Numbered from the stretch's first letter, positions 20,856-30,560 are shown. The stretch: DNA of 59,503 nucleotides from Rhodocyclaceae bacterium (GCA_016791145.1 JAEUNJ010000253.1:1-59503); one strand, 5' to 3'. Program-made: numbers and translations. Notes: generated from the letters alone by a model not told the origin.

Positions 20856-20870
20856 TGGCCCGGTTCGTGC
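20856..20870 (+). promoter_or_regulatory. Sigma-54 promoter of the transporter/acyl-CoA operon
   Basis: TGGCCC-N5-GTGC keeps the invariant GG-N10-GC spacing and the TGGC of the -24 element; the -12 element reads GTGC rather than TTGC. Transcription would start near 20882, 52 nt before the binding-protein gene. The neighbouring sigma-54 activator and three dyads support it. Confidence 0.65.
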
Positions 20871-20933
20871 GTGCCTTTGCGCATCGCCGGCTCGTCCAGC
20901 GGCGCGTCCATTCATCCGTCGGAGGAGAGAAGA

Positions 20934-22118
20934 ATGAAACGCATCACTCTTGCTGCATTGCTGGCCGGATTGCTGTCGCTGTCGGGCGCCGTCGCGGCGC
21001 AGGAATTGAAGATTGCCCTCATTGCCGGCAAGACCGGCGCCTTGGAAGCCTACGCCAAGGAAACCGAGATGGGCTTCATGATGGGCCTCGAGTACCTCAC
21101 CGGCGGCAAGATGGAAATCAATGGCCGGAAGATCAAGGTGCTGGTGAAGGACGACCAGGGCAAGCCGGACCTGGCGAAGGCGGCGCTGGCCGAGGCCTAC
21201 GGCGATGACAAGGTGGAGATCGCGGTCGGCACCACCTCGTCCGGCGCGGCCCTGGCGATGCTGCCCGTGGCCGAGGAATACAAGAAGGTGCTGGTCGTTG
21301 AACCGGCCGTGGCCGATGCGATCACCGGCGAGAAATGGAATCGCTACATCTTCCGGACCGGCCGCAATTCCTCCCAGGATGGGCTGGCCGCGGCCGCCGC
21401 CCTGATGGACGAGGCCAACATCGCTTTCCTGGCCCAGGACTACGCCTTCGGCCGCGACGGCGTGAAGGCATTCAAGGACTCGCTCGCCGCGGTCAAGAGC
21501 AAGGCGAAGGTGGTGCATGAGGAGTATGCGCCGCAAAACGCCACCGATCTGACCGCCCCCGCCCAGCGCATCTTCGAGGCCCTCAAGGACAAGCCGGGCC
21601 GCAAGATCCTGTCGGTGTATTGGGCGGGCGCGAATCCCCTGACCAAGATCGCCGACATGAAGCCGGAGCGTTACGGCATCGAACTGGCCGCCGGCGGCAA
21701 CATCCTTCCCGTCCTCAAGGGCTGGCGCAACCTGGCCGGCATGGAAGGCAGCATCTATTACTACTACGCCTTCCCGAAGAACAAGATGAACGATTGGCTG
21801 GTCGCCGAGAACCAGAAGCGCCTCAAGCAGCCGCCCGACTTCTTCACGGCCGGTGGCTTCGCGGCCGCCAGCGCGGTCTATACGGCCATCACCAAGGCCG
21901 GCTCGACGGACACCGAGAAGCTCATCGCGACGATGGAAGGGATGGAGTTCGACACGCCCAAGGGCAAGATGACCTTCCGCAAGGAGGACCACCAGGCCCT
22001 GCAGTCCATGTATCACTTCCGCATCAAGAAGAACCAGTCCGGTGAATGGGACCTGCTGGAACTGGTGCGGGAATTCCCGGCGTCGGACCTGCCCCTGCCC
22101 GTCCGCAACAAGCGTTAA
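20934..22118 (+). CDS. Branched-chain-type ABC transporter substrate-binding protein
   Basis: 394 residues: signal peptide (MKRITLAALLAGLLSLSG, cleavage near AVAA) and the periplasmic LivK/Leu-Ile-Val fold (LKIALIAGKTG at the mature N-terminus). Strong ribosome-binding site ggaggagag. First gene of a five-gene importer followed by CoA-activating enzymes, so the ligand is more likely an organic or aromatic acid than an amino acid. The ligand cannot be read from sequence. Confidence 0.9.
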   Translation: MKRITLAALLAGLLSLSGAVAAQELKIALIAGKTGALEAYAKETEMGFMMGLEYLTGGKMEINGRKIKVLVKDDQGKPDLAKAALAEAYGDDKVEIAVGTTSSGAALAMLPVAEEYKKVLVVEPAVADAITGEKWNRYIFRTGRNSSQDGLAAAAALMDEANIAFLAQDYAFGRDGVKAFKDSLAAVKSKAKVVHEEYAPQNATDLTAPAQRIFEALKDKPGRKILSVYWAGANPLTKIADMKPERYGIELAAGGNILPVLKGWRNLAGMEGSIYYYYAFPKNKMNDWLVAENQKRLKQPPDFFTAGGFAAASAVYTAITKAGSTDTEKLIATMEGMEFDTPKGKMTFRKEDHQALQSMYHFRIKKNQSGEWDLLELVREFPASDLPLPVRNKR

Positions 22119-22217
22119 CGAGCGGAAGGCCACGGTCGGCGTGGCCAAGGCGGCGCGGTTCTCTCTCCTCCGCCCCGTCGCCCCACGCCGTCCGTGGCCG
22201 GCCCTCCCGGAGCCCCC

Positions 22218-23012
22218 ATGTCCGTAACCGATTCCGCCGCTGCGGTCGCGCAGCCGGTGTTGTCCACCCACGGCCTGACGGTCCGCTTCGGCGGCCACGT
22301 GGCGGTGAACAACGTGAGCTGCGACTTCCGGCCGGGTACCCTCACTGCCATCGTCGGACCCAATGGCGCCGGCAAGACGACCTATTTCAACCTCATCTCC
22401 GGCCAGCTGCCGGCCACCGCCGGGACCGTGAAGCTGCGCGGCCAGGACATCACCCATCTGGGCGCGCCCAAGCGCACCCGCATGGGCATGGGGCGGGCTT
22501 TCCAGCTCACCAACCTGTTCCCCAACCTGTCCGTTCTGGAGAACGTCCGCCTTGCCGTCCAGAGCCACCGGGGCCTGGGCATCAACATGACCACCCTGTG
22601 GTTCCGGCACCGGGACCTGATCGCCAAGGCGGAGCAGATTCTCGGCCTGGTCGCCCTCGCCGAGCGGCGGGACGACCTGGCGTCCGCCCTTTCCCACGGC
22701 GACAAGCGCAAGCTCGAAGTGGCCATCCTCCTGGCATTGGAGCCCGACATCTTCATGTTCGACGAACCCACCGCCGGCATGAGCGTGGACGAGGTGCCCG
22801 TGGTGCTCGACCTGATCCACCACATCAAGGCCCGGGGGGACAAGACCATCCTGCTCGTCGAACACAAGATGGACGTGGTGCGTTCCCTGGCCGACCGGAT
22901 CATCGTGCTCCACAACGGCTACCTGGTGGCCGACGGGGAACCGGAGGAAGTGATGGCCTCCCCCATCGTCCAGGAGGCGTATCTCGGAGCGGGAGTGGCC
23001 GACCATGTCTGA
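22218..23012 (+). CDS. ABC transporter ATP-binding protein, LivG type
   Basis: 264-residue ATPase: Walker A GPNGAGKT, modified signature LSHGDKRKLEVAI and Walker B IFMFDEPTAGM, as in LivG-like subunits. ATG at 22218 is used; a GTG at 22194 is in frame. The end overlaps the next ATPase gene by 8 nt. 99 nt separate it from the binding-protein gene. Confidence 0.92.
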   Translation: MSVTDSAAAVAQPVLSTHGLTVRFGGHVAVNNVSCDFRPGTLTAIVGPNGAGKTTYFNLISGQLPATAGTVKLRGQDITHLGAPKRTRMGMGRAFQLTNLFPNLSVLENVRLAVQSHRGLGINMTTLWFRHRDLIAKAEQILGLVALAERRDDLASALSHGDKRKLEVAILLALEPDIFMFDEPTAGMSVDEVPVVLDLIHHIKARGDKTILLVEHKMDVVRSLADRIIVLHNGYLVADGEPEEVMASPIVQEAYLGAGVADHV

Positions 23013-23727
23013 GATTCTGCTCAAGCTCGAGGGCGTGCATACCCATATCGGCCAGTACCACATCCTGCAGGGGGTGGACCTGGAGGTGCCCAAGGGCGGC
23101 CTGACCGTCCTGCTCGGGCGCAACGGCGCAGGCAAGACCACGACCCTGCGCACCATCATGGGCATGTGGCACGCCAGCCGCGGGAAGGTCAGCTTCGCGG
23201 GAGACGACATCACGGCCGCCGCGACGCCGGACATCTCCTGCGCCGGCATCGCCTACGTCCCCGAGAGCATGGGAATCTTCTCCGACCTGACGGTGCGCGA
23301 GAACCTCTACCTGGCGGCGCGCGCCGGCGAGATGGACACCGCCCGCCTGGAATGGATATTCGGCTTCTTCCCCGCCCTGAAGAAGTTCTGGAATTTCCCG
23401 GCCGGCAACCTGTCGGGCGGGCAGAAGCAGATGGTCGCCATCGCCCGGGCCATCGTGGAGCCGCGCAGGCTGCTGCTGATCGACGAACCCACCAAGGGTC
23501 TCGCGCCCGCCATCATCCAGGGAATGATTACGGCATTCCGGGAGCTCAAGGAGACCGAGACGATCCTCCTCGTCGAGCAGAACTTCAACTTCGTCTGCTC
23601 CCTCGGCGACACGGTGGCGGTCATGGACGGCGGGCGGATCGTCCACGCCGGCATGATGGCCGACCTGGCCGCCGACCAGGAACTCCAGCAGAAGCTGCTG
23701 GGCCTCTCCCTGCACGTGCATCAATAG
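23005..23727 (+). CDS. ABC transporter ATP-binding protein, LivF type
   Basis: 240-residue second ATPase of the importer: Walker A GRNGAGKTT, signature LSGGQKQMVAIARA, Walker B LLLIDEPTKGLAP. Length and the KGLAP loop are typical of LivF. Overlaps livG-type gene, 9 nt before the permease gene. Confidence 0.93.
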   Translation: MSEILLKLEGVHTHIGQYHILQGVDLEVPKGGLTVLLGRNGAGKTTTLRTIMGMWHASRGKVSFAGDDITAAATPDISCAGIAYVPESMGIFSDLTVRENLYLAARAGEMDTARLEWIFGFFPALKKFWNFPAGNLSGGQKQMVAIARAIVEPRRLLLIDEPTKGLAPAIIQGMITAFRELKETETILLVEQNFNFVCSLGDTVAVMDGGRIVHAGMMADLAADQELQQKLLGLSLHVHQ

Positions 23728-23736
23728 GACAAGCGG

Positions 23737-24774
23737 ATGAACACGACGACATCTCCCGCGGCGGCAGCCGGCGCGCCCGTGGACGCCGCCCTGCCCAAGG
23801 TCCGGGTGGACTACCTGCCGCTGCTCCTGGTGCCCGTGATGGCACTGGTCATGCTTCCCCTGGTCGGCAGCTTCCCCACCTGGGTGACCCTCACCTTCGC
23901 CGGACTGGCGATGGGCATGATGATCTTCATCATGGCCAGCGGCCTGACGCTGATCTTCGGGCTGATGGACGTCCTGAACTTCGGGCACGGTGCCTTCGTG
24001 TCCGTCGGCGCCTTCACCGCCACCTTCGTGCTGCTGCCCATGAAGGGCTGGATGGAGGCCGATTCGGCGCTCATGAACCTGGCCGTGGTCGGCCTGGCGA
24101 TCCTCCTCGCCATGTTGGTGACCGGACTGCTGGGCTGGGCCTTCGAGCGGATCATCATCCGCCCCGTCTATGGCCTGCACCTGAAGCAGATCCTGATCAC
24201 CATGGGCGGCATGATCGTCGCCGAACAACTGATCCACGTCATCTGGGGCGCCGAGCAGATTCCCCTGCCGCTTCCCGAGACCTTCCGCGGCGCCTTCATC
24301 CTCGGCGATGCGGCGGTCGAGAAGTACCGGTTGATCGCCGTCGCCGTCGGCCTGACCGTGTTCCTGACCATGTTCCTGGTCCTCAACCGGACCAAGGTGG
24401 GGCTGTTGATCCGGGCCGGCGTCGAGAACGGCGAGATGGTCGAGGCCCTCGGCTATCGCATCCGCCGTCTGTTCGTCGGCGTCTTCATGGCCGGTTCCGC
24501 CCTGGCCGGCCTCGGCGGCGTCATGTGGGGCCTGTACAAGGAAACCCTCACCGCCGCCATCGGGGGCGAGACGACGGTCCTCGTGTTCATCGTCATCATC
24601 ATCGGCGGCCTGGGTTCCGTCGGGGGCTGCTTCATCGGCGCCCTCCTGGTCGCCCTGACCGCCAATTACGCCGGATTCCTGGCGCCCAAGGTGGCCCTGG
24701 TGTCCGACATCCTCCTGATGGTCGCCGTGCTCTTATGGCGTCCGCGGGGCCTCTACCCCGTCGCCAAGCGCTAG
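23737..24774 (+). CDS. ABC transporter permease, LivH type
   Basis: 345-residue membrane protein; the conserved LivH stretch GLTLIFGLMDVLNFGHGAFVS lies near residue 70 and the EAA-like region (GYRIRRLFVGVFMAGSALAG) near 235. About eight hydrophobic segments. Has a somewhat long N-terminal extension rich in Ala/Thr. Confidence 0.93.
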   Translation: MNTTTSPAAAAGAPVDAALPKVRVDYLPLLLVPVMALVMLPLVGSFPTWVTLTFAGLAMGMMIFIMASGLTLIFGLMDVLNFGHGAFVSVGAFTATFVLLPMKGWMEADSALMNLAVVGLAILLAMLVTGLLGWAFERIIIRPVYGLHLKQILITMGGMIVAEQLIHVIWGAEQIPLPLPETFRGAFILGDAAVEKYRLIAVAVGLTVFLTMFLVLNRTKVGLLIRAGVENGEMVEALGYRIRRLFVGVFMAGSALAGLGGVMWGLYKETLTAAIGGETTVLVFIVIIIGGLGSVGGCFIGALLVALTANYAGFLAPKVALVSDILLMVAVLLWRPRGLYPVAKR

Positions 24775-24783
24775 GAGGATGCC

Positions 24784-25866
24784 ATGCTGACCACCCTCCT
24801 GTCCGGCGACTTCCCCCGCAGCCGCGCCCTCTCGGTCCTTCTGCTGCTCGTCCTGGTCGGCCTTGCCCTGGCGCCCTTCCTGGTCCACGGAGCCCGGGCC
24901 CTGAACGTCGCCGCGACCATCTGCATCTTCGTCGTCCTCGTCGCTTCCTACGACCTGCAGCTCGGCTACACGGGCATCGTGTCCTTCGCCCACACCATGT
25001 TCTACGGCATCGGCGCCTATGGCGTCGGGATCGCCCTCCATGCGATGGGGCCGGGCTGGGGGCCCGTGGCCCTCGGCACCGCGGCGGCCCTGGCGATCTC
25101 CCTCGTGCTGGCCCTGGTCATCGGCCTCTTCTCCCTGAGGGTCCGGGCGATCTTCTACGCCATGATCACGCTGGCCGTGGCGGCGGCCTTCGCCGTGCTG
25201 GCTTCCCAGCTGTCCGACATCACCGGAGGCGAGGACGGCCGCAGCTTCAAGGTTCCGGAGATTCTCCAGCCGAGCTTCCGGCTGATGGACGGGGAGATCC
25301 TCGGACGCGCCATCGACGGCCGCGTGGTTACCTACTACCTGGTGTTCGCCAGTGCCCTGGCCCTGTTCCTGCTGATGCTGCGCATCGTCAATTCGCCCTT
25401 CGGCCGCGTGCTCCAGGCCATCCGCGAGAACGACTTCCGGGCCGAGGCCCTGGGTTACCGGACGGTCGTCTACCGGACCCTGGCCAATTGCCTCGGCGCC
25501 CTGGTGGCGACCCTGGCCGGCGTGCTGATGGCCCTGTGGCTGCGCTATGTGGGCCCGAAGACGACGCTCTCCTTCGAAGTCATGACCGACATCCTGCTGA
25601 TGGTCGTCATCGGCGGCATGGGGACCCTCTATGGCGCCGTGGTCGGCTCGGCTCTCTTCATCCTCGCCCAGAACTACCTGCAGGCCCTCATGGGGCAGGC
25701 CTCGGAGGCCCTGTCCGGGGTGCCCTTCCTGTCCCAGCTGTTCCACCCGGACCGCTGGCTCCTGTGGCTGGGCGTGCTGTTCGTGCTGTCCGTCTATTTC
25801 TTCCCCACCGGCATCGTCGGCAAGCTGCGGGCCGGTGCCCTGGCGAGGAGCCAGAAATCCCCATGA
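24784..25866 (+). CDS. ABC transporter permease, LivM type
   Basis: 360-residue polytopic protein with the LivM hallmark region (GYTGIVSFAHTMFYGIGAY) and the REND-FRAEALGY loop that contacts the ATPases. It starts 9 nt after the LivH-type gene with aggagg upstream. Completes the importer. Confidence 0.93.
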   Translation: MLTTLLSGDFPRSRALSVLLLLVLVGLALAPFLVHGARALNVAATICIFVVLVASYDLQLGYTGIVSFAHTMFYGIGAYGVGIALHAMGPGWGPVALGTAAALAISLVLALVIGLFSLRVRAIFYAMITLAVAAAFAVLASQLSDITGGEDGRSFKVPEILQPSFRLMDGEILGRAIDGRVVTYYLVFASALALFLLMLRIVNSPFGRVLQAIRENDFRAEALGYRTVVYRTLANCLGALVATLAGVLMALWLRYVGPKTTLSFEVMTDILLMVVIGGMGTLYGAVVGSALFILAQNYLQALMGQASEALSGVPFLSQLFHPDRWLLWLGVLFVLSVYFFPTGIVGKLRAGALARSQKSP

Positions 25867-25924
25867 CATTCATGGGCCGGGGAGCCGGTTCCGGTCCGCG
25901 GCCCGCCCGATCAGGGAGACTCCG

Positions 25925-27256
25925 ATGGCCTACACCTACGACTACAAGCGCAAGCTGGTCAGCGTCGAGGAGGCGCTCGCCAGGATAAAGTCGGACGATT
26001 GCATCGTCTGCGCCCTCGGGGCCGCCGAACCCAACGGCCTGCTCGAGCAACTCCACACCATCGCCGAGCGGGTGACCAACGTAGCCGTGTGCACCTGCCT
26101 GCCCATGCGACCGTTCAAATGGTTCATGGAACCGGCCATGCGCGGTCACTTCGAGCACCATGCCTGGTTCTTCTCGGCCAACATCCGGAAGGCGGCGGCG
26201 GAGGCCCACACCTCCACCTACGTCCCCAATCACCTGCATTCGGCCGCCTTCGACCGGAACCTCTACCGGAGGCCGACGGTCTTCATCGGCTCCTGCACGC
26301 CGCCCGACCGCCATGGCTACGTGTCGCTCGCCTTCTCGGTCGTCTACGAGCGGGAACTGCTGGAAGCCGCCGACCTCGTCATCCTCGAGATCAACGACCA
26401 GGTGCCCTATACCTGGGGCGACACCATCATCCACCTGGACATGGTCGATCACCTGATCGACCATTCGATGCCGCCCTTCGAACTGCCTTCCCCGGAGATC
26501 GAGGCGCGGGACCGGCTGATCGGCGGTTTCATCGCCGAACACATCGAGGACGAGTCGACGCTGCAACTGGGCATCGGCGGGATTCCGAACGCCGTGGCCG
26601 GCGCGCTGATGGGCAAGAAGGGCATGGCCATCCACACCGAAATGCTGACCGACGGCATGGTGGATCTCTTCGAGGCAGGGGTCGTCACCCGCGCGCCACG
26701 CAGCATGGACAAGGGCCTGATGCGGGGCAAGATGGTGGCCGCCTTCGCGTTGGGAACGAAGAAGCTCTATGGCTTCCTGGACCGCAACCCGGGTCTCGCC
26801 CTGATGCGCGGCTCCTGGGTCAACGATCCCTACGTCATTGCCCACAACCGCAGGCAGGTGTCCATAAACACGACCCTGGAGGTGGACCTGACCGGACAGG
26901 TCTGCTCGGAATCCATCGGCCACCGCCAGTACTCCGGCACCGGCGGCCAGTCCGACACCGCCATCGGCGCCCAGATGTCGGAAGGGGGCAAGTCCTTCAT
27001 CGCCCTCTATTCGACGGCCGAGGTGAAGCAGCCCGACGGCAGCCGCAGGACCATCTCCAAGATCGCGGCCACCCTGACGCCCGGGGCCGCCGTCACGCTG
27101 CACCGGTCGAACGTGGATTTCATCGTCACCGAGTACGGGGCCGTGCGCCTGCGCGGGGCACCCATCAACGCCCGGGCGCGCATGCTCATTTCCATCGCCC
27201 ACCCCGACTTCCGGGCGAGCCTCCAGGAAGAGGCCGAGAAGCTGGGCTACCTTTGA
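25925..27256 (+). CDS. Acetyl-CoA hydrolase/transferase family CoA-transferase
   Basis: 443 residues. The family motif GIGGIPNAV is followed by the catalytic glutamate E239 in AIHTEMLTDGMVD, and the C-terminal stretch YSGTGGQSD is typical of 4-hydroxybutyrate/butyrate CoA-transferases. Expected to move CoA from acetyl-CoA or another acyl-CoA to a carboxylic acid. It starts 58 nt after the permease with a gggaga ribosome-binding site and belongs to the same directional cluster. Substrate unknown. Confidence 0.87.
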   Translation: MAYTYDYKRKLVSVEEALARIKSDDCIVCALGAAEPNGLLEQLHTIAERVTNVAVCTCLPMRPFKWFMEPAMRGHFEHHAWFFSANIRKAAAEAHTSTYVPNHLHSAAFDRNLYRRPTVFIGSCTPPDRHGYVSLAFSVVYERELLEAADLVILEINDQVPYTWGDTIIHLDMVDHLIDHSMPPFELPSPEIEARDRLIGGFIAEHIEDESTLQLGIGGIPNAVAGALMGKKGMAIHTEMLTDGMVDLFEAGVVTRAPRSMDKGLMRGKMVAAFALGTKKLYGFLDRNPGLALMRGSWVNDPYVIAHNRRQVSINTTLEVDLTGQVCSESIGHRQYSGTGGQSDTAIGAQMSEGGKSFIALYSTAEVKQPDGSRRTISKIAATLTPGAAVTLHRSNVDFIVTEYGAVRLRGAPINARARMLISIAHPDFRASLQEEAEKLGYL

Positions 27257-27302
27257 GACGGCACATGCGCGGGGCATTGCATCGCCGAAGGGAGCCGACA
27301 CC

Positions 27303-28091
27303 ATGAGCTTCGTCCGCATCGAAGCGCCGGAACCGGGGATCACCCGGCTGGTCCTCGCGCGGCCGGGCATGCACAACGCCCTGGTGCCCGAACTCACCGG
27401 TGCGCTGCTCGACGCCCTGCGGGGGATCGCCCGGGATGCCGGATGCCGGGCCGTGATCCTCGCCGCGGACGGGCCGGCGTTCTCGATCGGCGGCGACATG
27501 CGTCGGTTTCAAACGGAGCGGATGGGCGACCTGCTGGCCTATTCGTCCAGGCTCGTCGGCCAGCTGAACGAAGTGATCCTGGCCCTGGCGGACCTTCCCC
27601 AGCCCATCGTGGCCGCGGTCCACGGGGTCGTGACGGGCGGGTCCATCGGCCTGGTTCTGGCTTGCGACCTGACCTTCCTGACCCCGAGGGTCGCCTTCAA
27701 GGCCCATTATGTGACCGCCGGTTTCGGCCCAGACGGCGGCTGGACGGCCCTGGTCTCCCGGCTGGCCGGCCGGCGTCGCGCGGCCGGCGCCCTCTTTTTG
27801 AACCGTACCGTCAGGGCGGAGGAGGCGGTGGCCTGGGGTCTGGCCAACGAGATTGTGGCTCCCGAGCGCCTGGACGAGGTGACCCTGGCTGCCGCCCGCC
27901 GCATCGCAGCCTATCCGGTCGGCACCCTGCGGGCCGCCAAGTCGCTGCTCAACGGCGACCGGGAGGCGCTGGCCGCGGACCTGGAGGCCGAACGCCGGCG
28001 ATTCCTCGAACTGATCGGCCAGCCCCAGGCCTTGGAAGGCGTGGACGCCTTTCTGCGGGATTTCGCCGATTACCCCGATGCGCCTGATTGA
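27303..28091 (+). CDS. Enoyl-CoA hydratase/isomerase family protein (isomerase-like)
   Basis: 262-residue crotonase-fold protein. Oxyanion-hole segments FSIGGDMRRF and GVVTGGSIGLVLACD are present. Both hydratase glutamates appear to be absent: aligned to rat crotonase, E144 becomes Gly and E164 becomes Tyr. An Asp in GFGPDGGWT sits where PaaG-like isomerases carry the catalytic Asp. This favours a double-bond isomerase or ring-processing enzyme over a hydratase. Alignment was by eye. Confidence 0.82.
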   Translation: MSFVRIEAPEPGITRLVLARPGMHNALVPELTGALLDALRGIARDAGCRAVILAADGPAFSIGGDMRRFQTERMGDLLAYSSRLVGQLNEVILALADLPQPIVAAVHGVVTGGSIGLVLACDLTFLTPRVAFKAHYVTAGFGPDGGWTALVSRLAGRRRAAGALFLNRTVRAEEAVAWGLANEIVAPERLDEVTLAAARRIAAYPVGTLRAAKSLLNGDREALAADLEAERRRFLELIGQPQALEGVDAFLRDFADYPDAPD

Positions 28092-28106
28092 AAGGAGGAA
28101 AGGAAA

Positions 28107-29633
28107 ATGCTGATACCCGACTGGCTGACCAAGAACGCGCGTCAATTCCCCGACAAGACGGCCCTGGTAGACCTCTTCTCGGGCCGCCGCGTCAGCTATT
28201 CCGCCCTCAACGAGCGGGCTTCCCGCTTCGCCGAGTACATGCGCGACCGCTGGCAGGTGAAGGCCGGCGACCGGATCGCCGTGCTGGCCCACAGTTCGAC
28301 GGATTACGTGGAAATGCTCTACGGCTGCGCCAAGCTCGGCGCGGTCATGATCTGCCTCAACTGGCGGCTCGCCGTCGAGGAATTGAAGGGCGTCCTCGAG
28401 GACTGCAAGCCGGAGGCGCTGGTCTGGGGCGAGGAGTTCGACGCCGCCGGGCTGGCGCTCTCGGCGGCCTTCAGGTTCGAACGGCGCATGGTGACCGGCG
28501 CGCCCCGCGAGGGCATCGCCGGCTACGAGGCGGCCCTGGGCGAAATGTCCGGCGCCGTGATCGAGATGCCCTGGCGCCGCGAGGAGGACGTCTGGTACAT
28601 GCTCTACACGGCGGGCACCACCGGCAAGCCCAAGGGCGTGCTGCAGACCTGGGGCATGGCCCACGTCAATGCCGTGAACAACATCGTCCATGCCGAACTC
28701 ACCCGCCGGGACGTGATGCTCTCGGTGCTGCCCTATTTCCACACCGGCGGCCTGAATCTGTACATGAATCCCATGCTGATGCTGGGCGGCACGACGCTGA
28801 TCATGCGCCAGTTCGACGTGGAGCAGACCATGAACCTGCTCGAGAAGGAGGCGACGGTCTTCTTCGGCGTTCCGGCCATCTACCTGTTCCTGAGCCAGCA
28901 TCCCCGCTTCGCCGCGGCCGATTTCTCCCGCGTGCGCGGGTGGGCCGCCGGCGGGGCTCCCGTCCCGAAGACCCTGCTGGAGCAATACCTGGCCAAGGGT
29001 GTCACCATCTGCTTCGGCTTCGGCATGACCGAGACGGGCCCCACGGTGTTCCTGACCGACGAGGCGACGGCGCGCAAGAAGGTGGGCACCGTCGGCAAGC
29101 CGGTCATGTACGTGGAGGGCAAGGTGGTGGATGTGCAGACCCGCAAGCCCGTAGGCCCCGGTGAGCGGGGCGAGATGCTGCTGCGCGGCCCCGGCATCAC
29201 CCCGGGCTACTGGAACAAGCCCGAGGCGACCGCCAAGGCCTTCCAGGACGGATGGCTGTGCACCGGCGACATCGCCTACGTGGACGAGGACGGTGACTTC
29301 TACATCGTGGACCGTTCCAAGGACATGTACATCTCGGGCGGCGAGAACGTCTATCCGGCCGAGGTGGAGAACGTCATCTTCCAGATGGAGGGCGTGGCCG
29401 AGGTGGCCGTCATCGGCGTCCATGACGACAAGTGGGGCGAGGTGGGCAAGGCCATCGTGGCCCTGAAGCCGGGCGCCCAGGTGACGGCCGACCAGATCAT
29501 CGCCCACTGCCAATCCAGGCTGGCCCGCTTCAAGGCGCCCCGCTACGTGGTCTTCGTGCCGGCCGTGCCGCGCAATGCCGCCGGCAAGATGGACAAGCCC
29601 ACCCTCCGGCAGCAGTATGGGAGCGGCTCATGA
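28107..29633 (+). CDS. AMP-forming acyl-CoA ligase
   Basis: 508 residues, ANL superfamily. P-loop TAGTTGKPKG (168-177), the FGMTETGP adenylate-binding motif, DGWLCTGD, and the C-terminal catalytic lysine K494 (NAAGKMDK). Activates a carboxylic acid to its CoA thioester with ATP. Good ribosome-binding site (aaaggaggaaagg). Its stop overlaps the start of the next gene. Substrate cannot be told; neighbours suggest the acid imported by the Liv-type transporter. Confidence 0.92.
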   Translation: MLIPDWLTKNARQFPDKTALVDLFSGRRVSYSALNERASRFAEYMRDRWQVKAGDRIAVLAHSSTDYVEMLYGCAKLGAVMICLNWRLAVEELKGVLEDCKPEALVWGEEFDAAGLALSAAFRFERRMVTGAPREGIAGYEAALGEMSGAVIEMPWRREEDVWYMLYTAGTTGKPKGVLQTWGMAHVNAVNNIVHAELTRRDVMLSVLPYFHTGGLNLYMNPMLMLGGTTLIMRQFDVEQTMNLLEKEATVFFGVPAIYLFLSQHPRFAAADFSRVRGWAAGGAPVPKTLLEQYLAKGVTICFGFGMTETGPTVFLTDEATARKKVGTVGKPVMYVEGKVVDVQTRKPVGPGERGEMLLRGPGITPGYWNKPEATAKAFQDGWLCTGDIAYVDEDGDFYIVDRSKDMYISGGENVYPAEVENVIFQMEGVAEVAVIGVHDDKWGEVGKAIVALKPGAQVTADQIIAHCQSRLARFKAPRYVVFVPAVPRNAAGKMDKPTLRQQYGSGS

Positions 29634-30511
29634 TGCGCATCGGTGAAGCCGCGGCCTACCGCCGCGTGCTCCTGCAGCAGGACTTCGACCGCTTCGCGCG
29701 GCTGTCCCACGACGACAATCCGATCCATTGCGATCCCGCCTTCGCGGCGAAAAGCCACTTCGGCGCCACCGTCGCCCACGGCATGATGCTTTACAGCTGC
29801 ATCTGCAAGGGCCTGGCCGAGCTCATCCCCGGGCCGGGCGTCGTCCAGCTCGAGCAGAGCCTGATGTTCCCCAACGCCACCTATACCCGGGAGCCGATCA
29901 CCATCGGGCTGGCCGTGGAGGGCGAGACGGACGGCGTGCTGGACATTGCCACGGTCATCACCAAGCCCGGGCCGTCCGGCGAGACGCTGACCGCGGCCAC
30001 CGGGCGCTGCCGCGTGGTTCCCGCCGGCCGGGCTGCACCGGCGGTGCCGGCCGGATCACCCGCCGAGGAACCGGGCGATGCCGAACTCTACGGCTTGCGT
30101 CCGGGCATGGCCGCCGCCAGCCAGCGCGCCTTCACCCTGGCCGACCTGGACGAGTACGGCGACCTGACCGGCGACCGCAATCCCATCTACCGGGACGACG
30201 CCGAGGCCCGCAGCCGGGGCTATTCGGGGCGCCTGGTGCCGCCGCCATTGCTGGCCGGCATGTTTTCCGACCTGCTGGGCACCCGCCTGCCCGGCCGCGG
30301 CACCGGCTGGATGAAGCAGGTGCTCCGTTATCCCGGCCCCGCCTATCCGGGCGAGACCCTCACCGCCACCGTCACCATCACCCGCCTGCGGGCGGACAAG
30401 GAACTGGTCAACCTGGACACCCGGGTAGTGGCCGGCGAAGACCGGGTCGTCTGCGCCGGGGAGGCCCTGGTCCTCGTCCGCAACCTGGAAGACAAGGGGC
30501 CCAAGGACTGA
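29630..30511 (+). CDS. Double hot-dog MaoC-like dehydratase
   Basis: 293 residues with two MaoC/hydratase-2 type hot-dog units. The first carries SHDDNPIH (26-33) with AHGMM, and the second TGDRNPIY (180-187) with PPPLLAGMF. The hydratase-2 signature is best kept in the first; the second ends in Y rather than H. Tandem hot-dog MaoC proteins hydrate trans-2-enoyl-CoAs. ATG at 29630 overlaps the ligase stop by 4 nt; a second ATG follows immediately. Confidence 0.83.
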   Translation: MMRIGEAAAYRRVLLQQDFDRFARLSHDDNPIHCDPAFAAKSHFGATVAHGMMLYSCICKGLAELIPGPGVVQLEQSLMFPNATYTREPITIGLAVEGETDGVLDIATVITKPGPSGETLTAATGRCRVVPAGRAAPAVPAGSPAEEPGDAELYGLRPGMAAASQRAFTLADLDEYGDLTGDRNPIYRDDAEARSRGYSGRLVPPPLLAGMFSDLLGTRLPGRGTGWMKQVLRYPGPAYPGETLTATVTITRLRADKELVNLDTRVVAGEDRVVCAGEALVLVRNLEDKGPKD

Positions 30512-30560
30512 ATTTCCACCCCGCCGCCGCGCCCCGGCGGCCCACCTCAGGCAACCCGGC

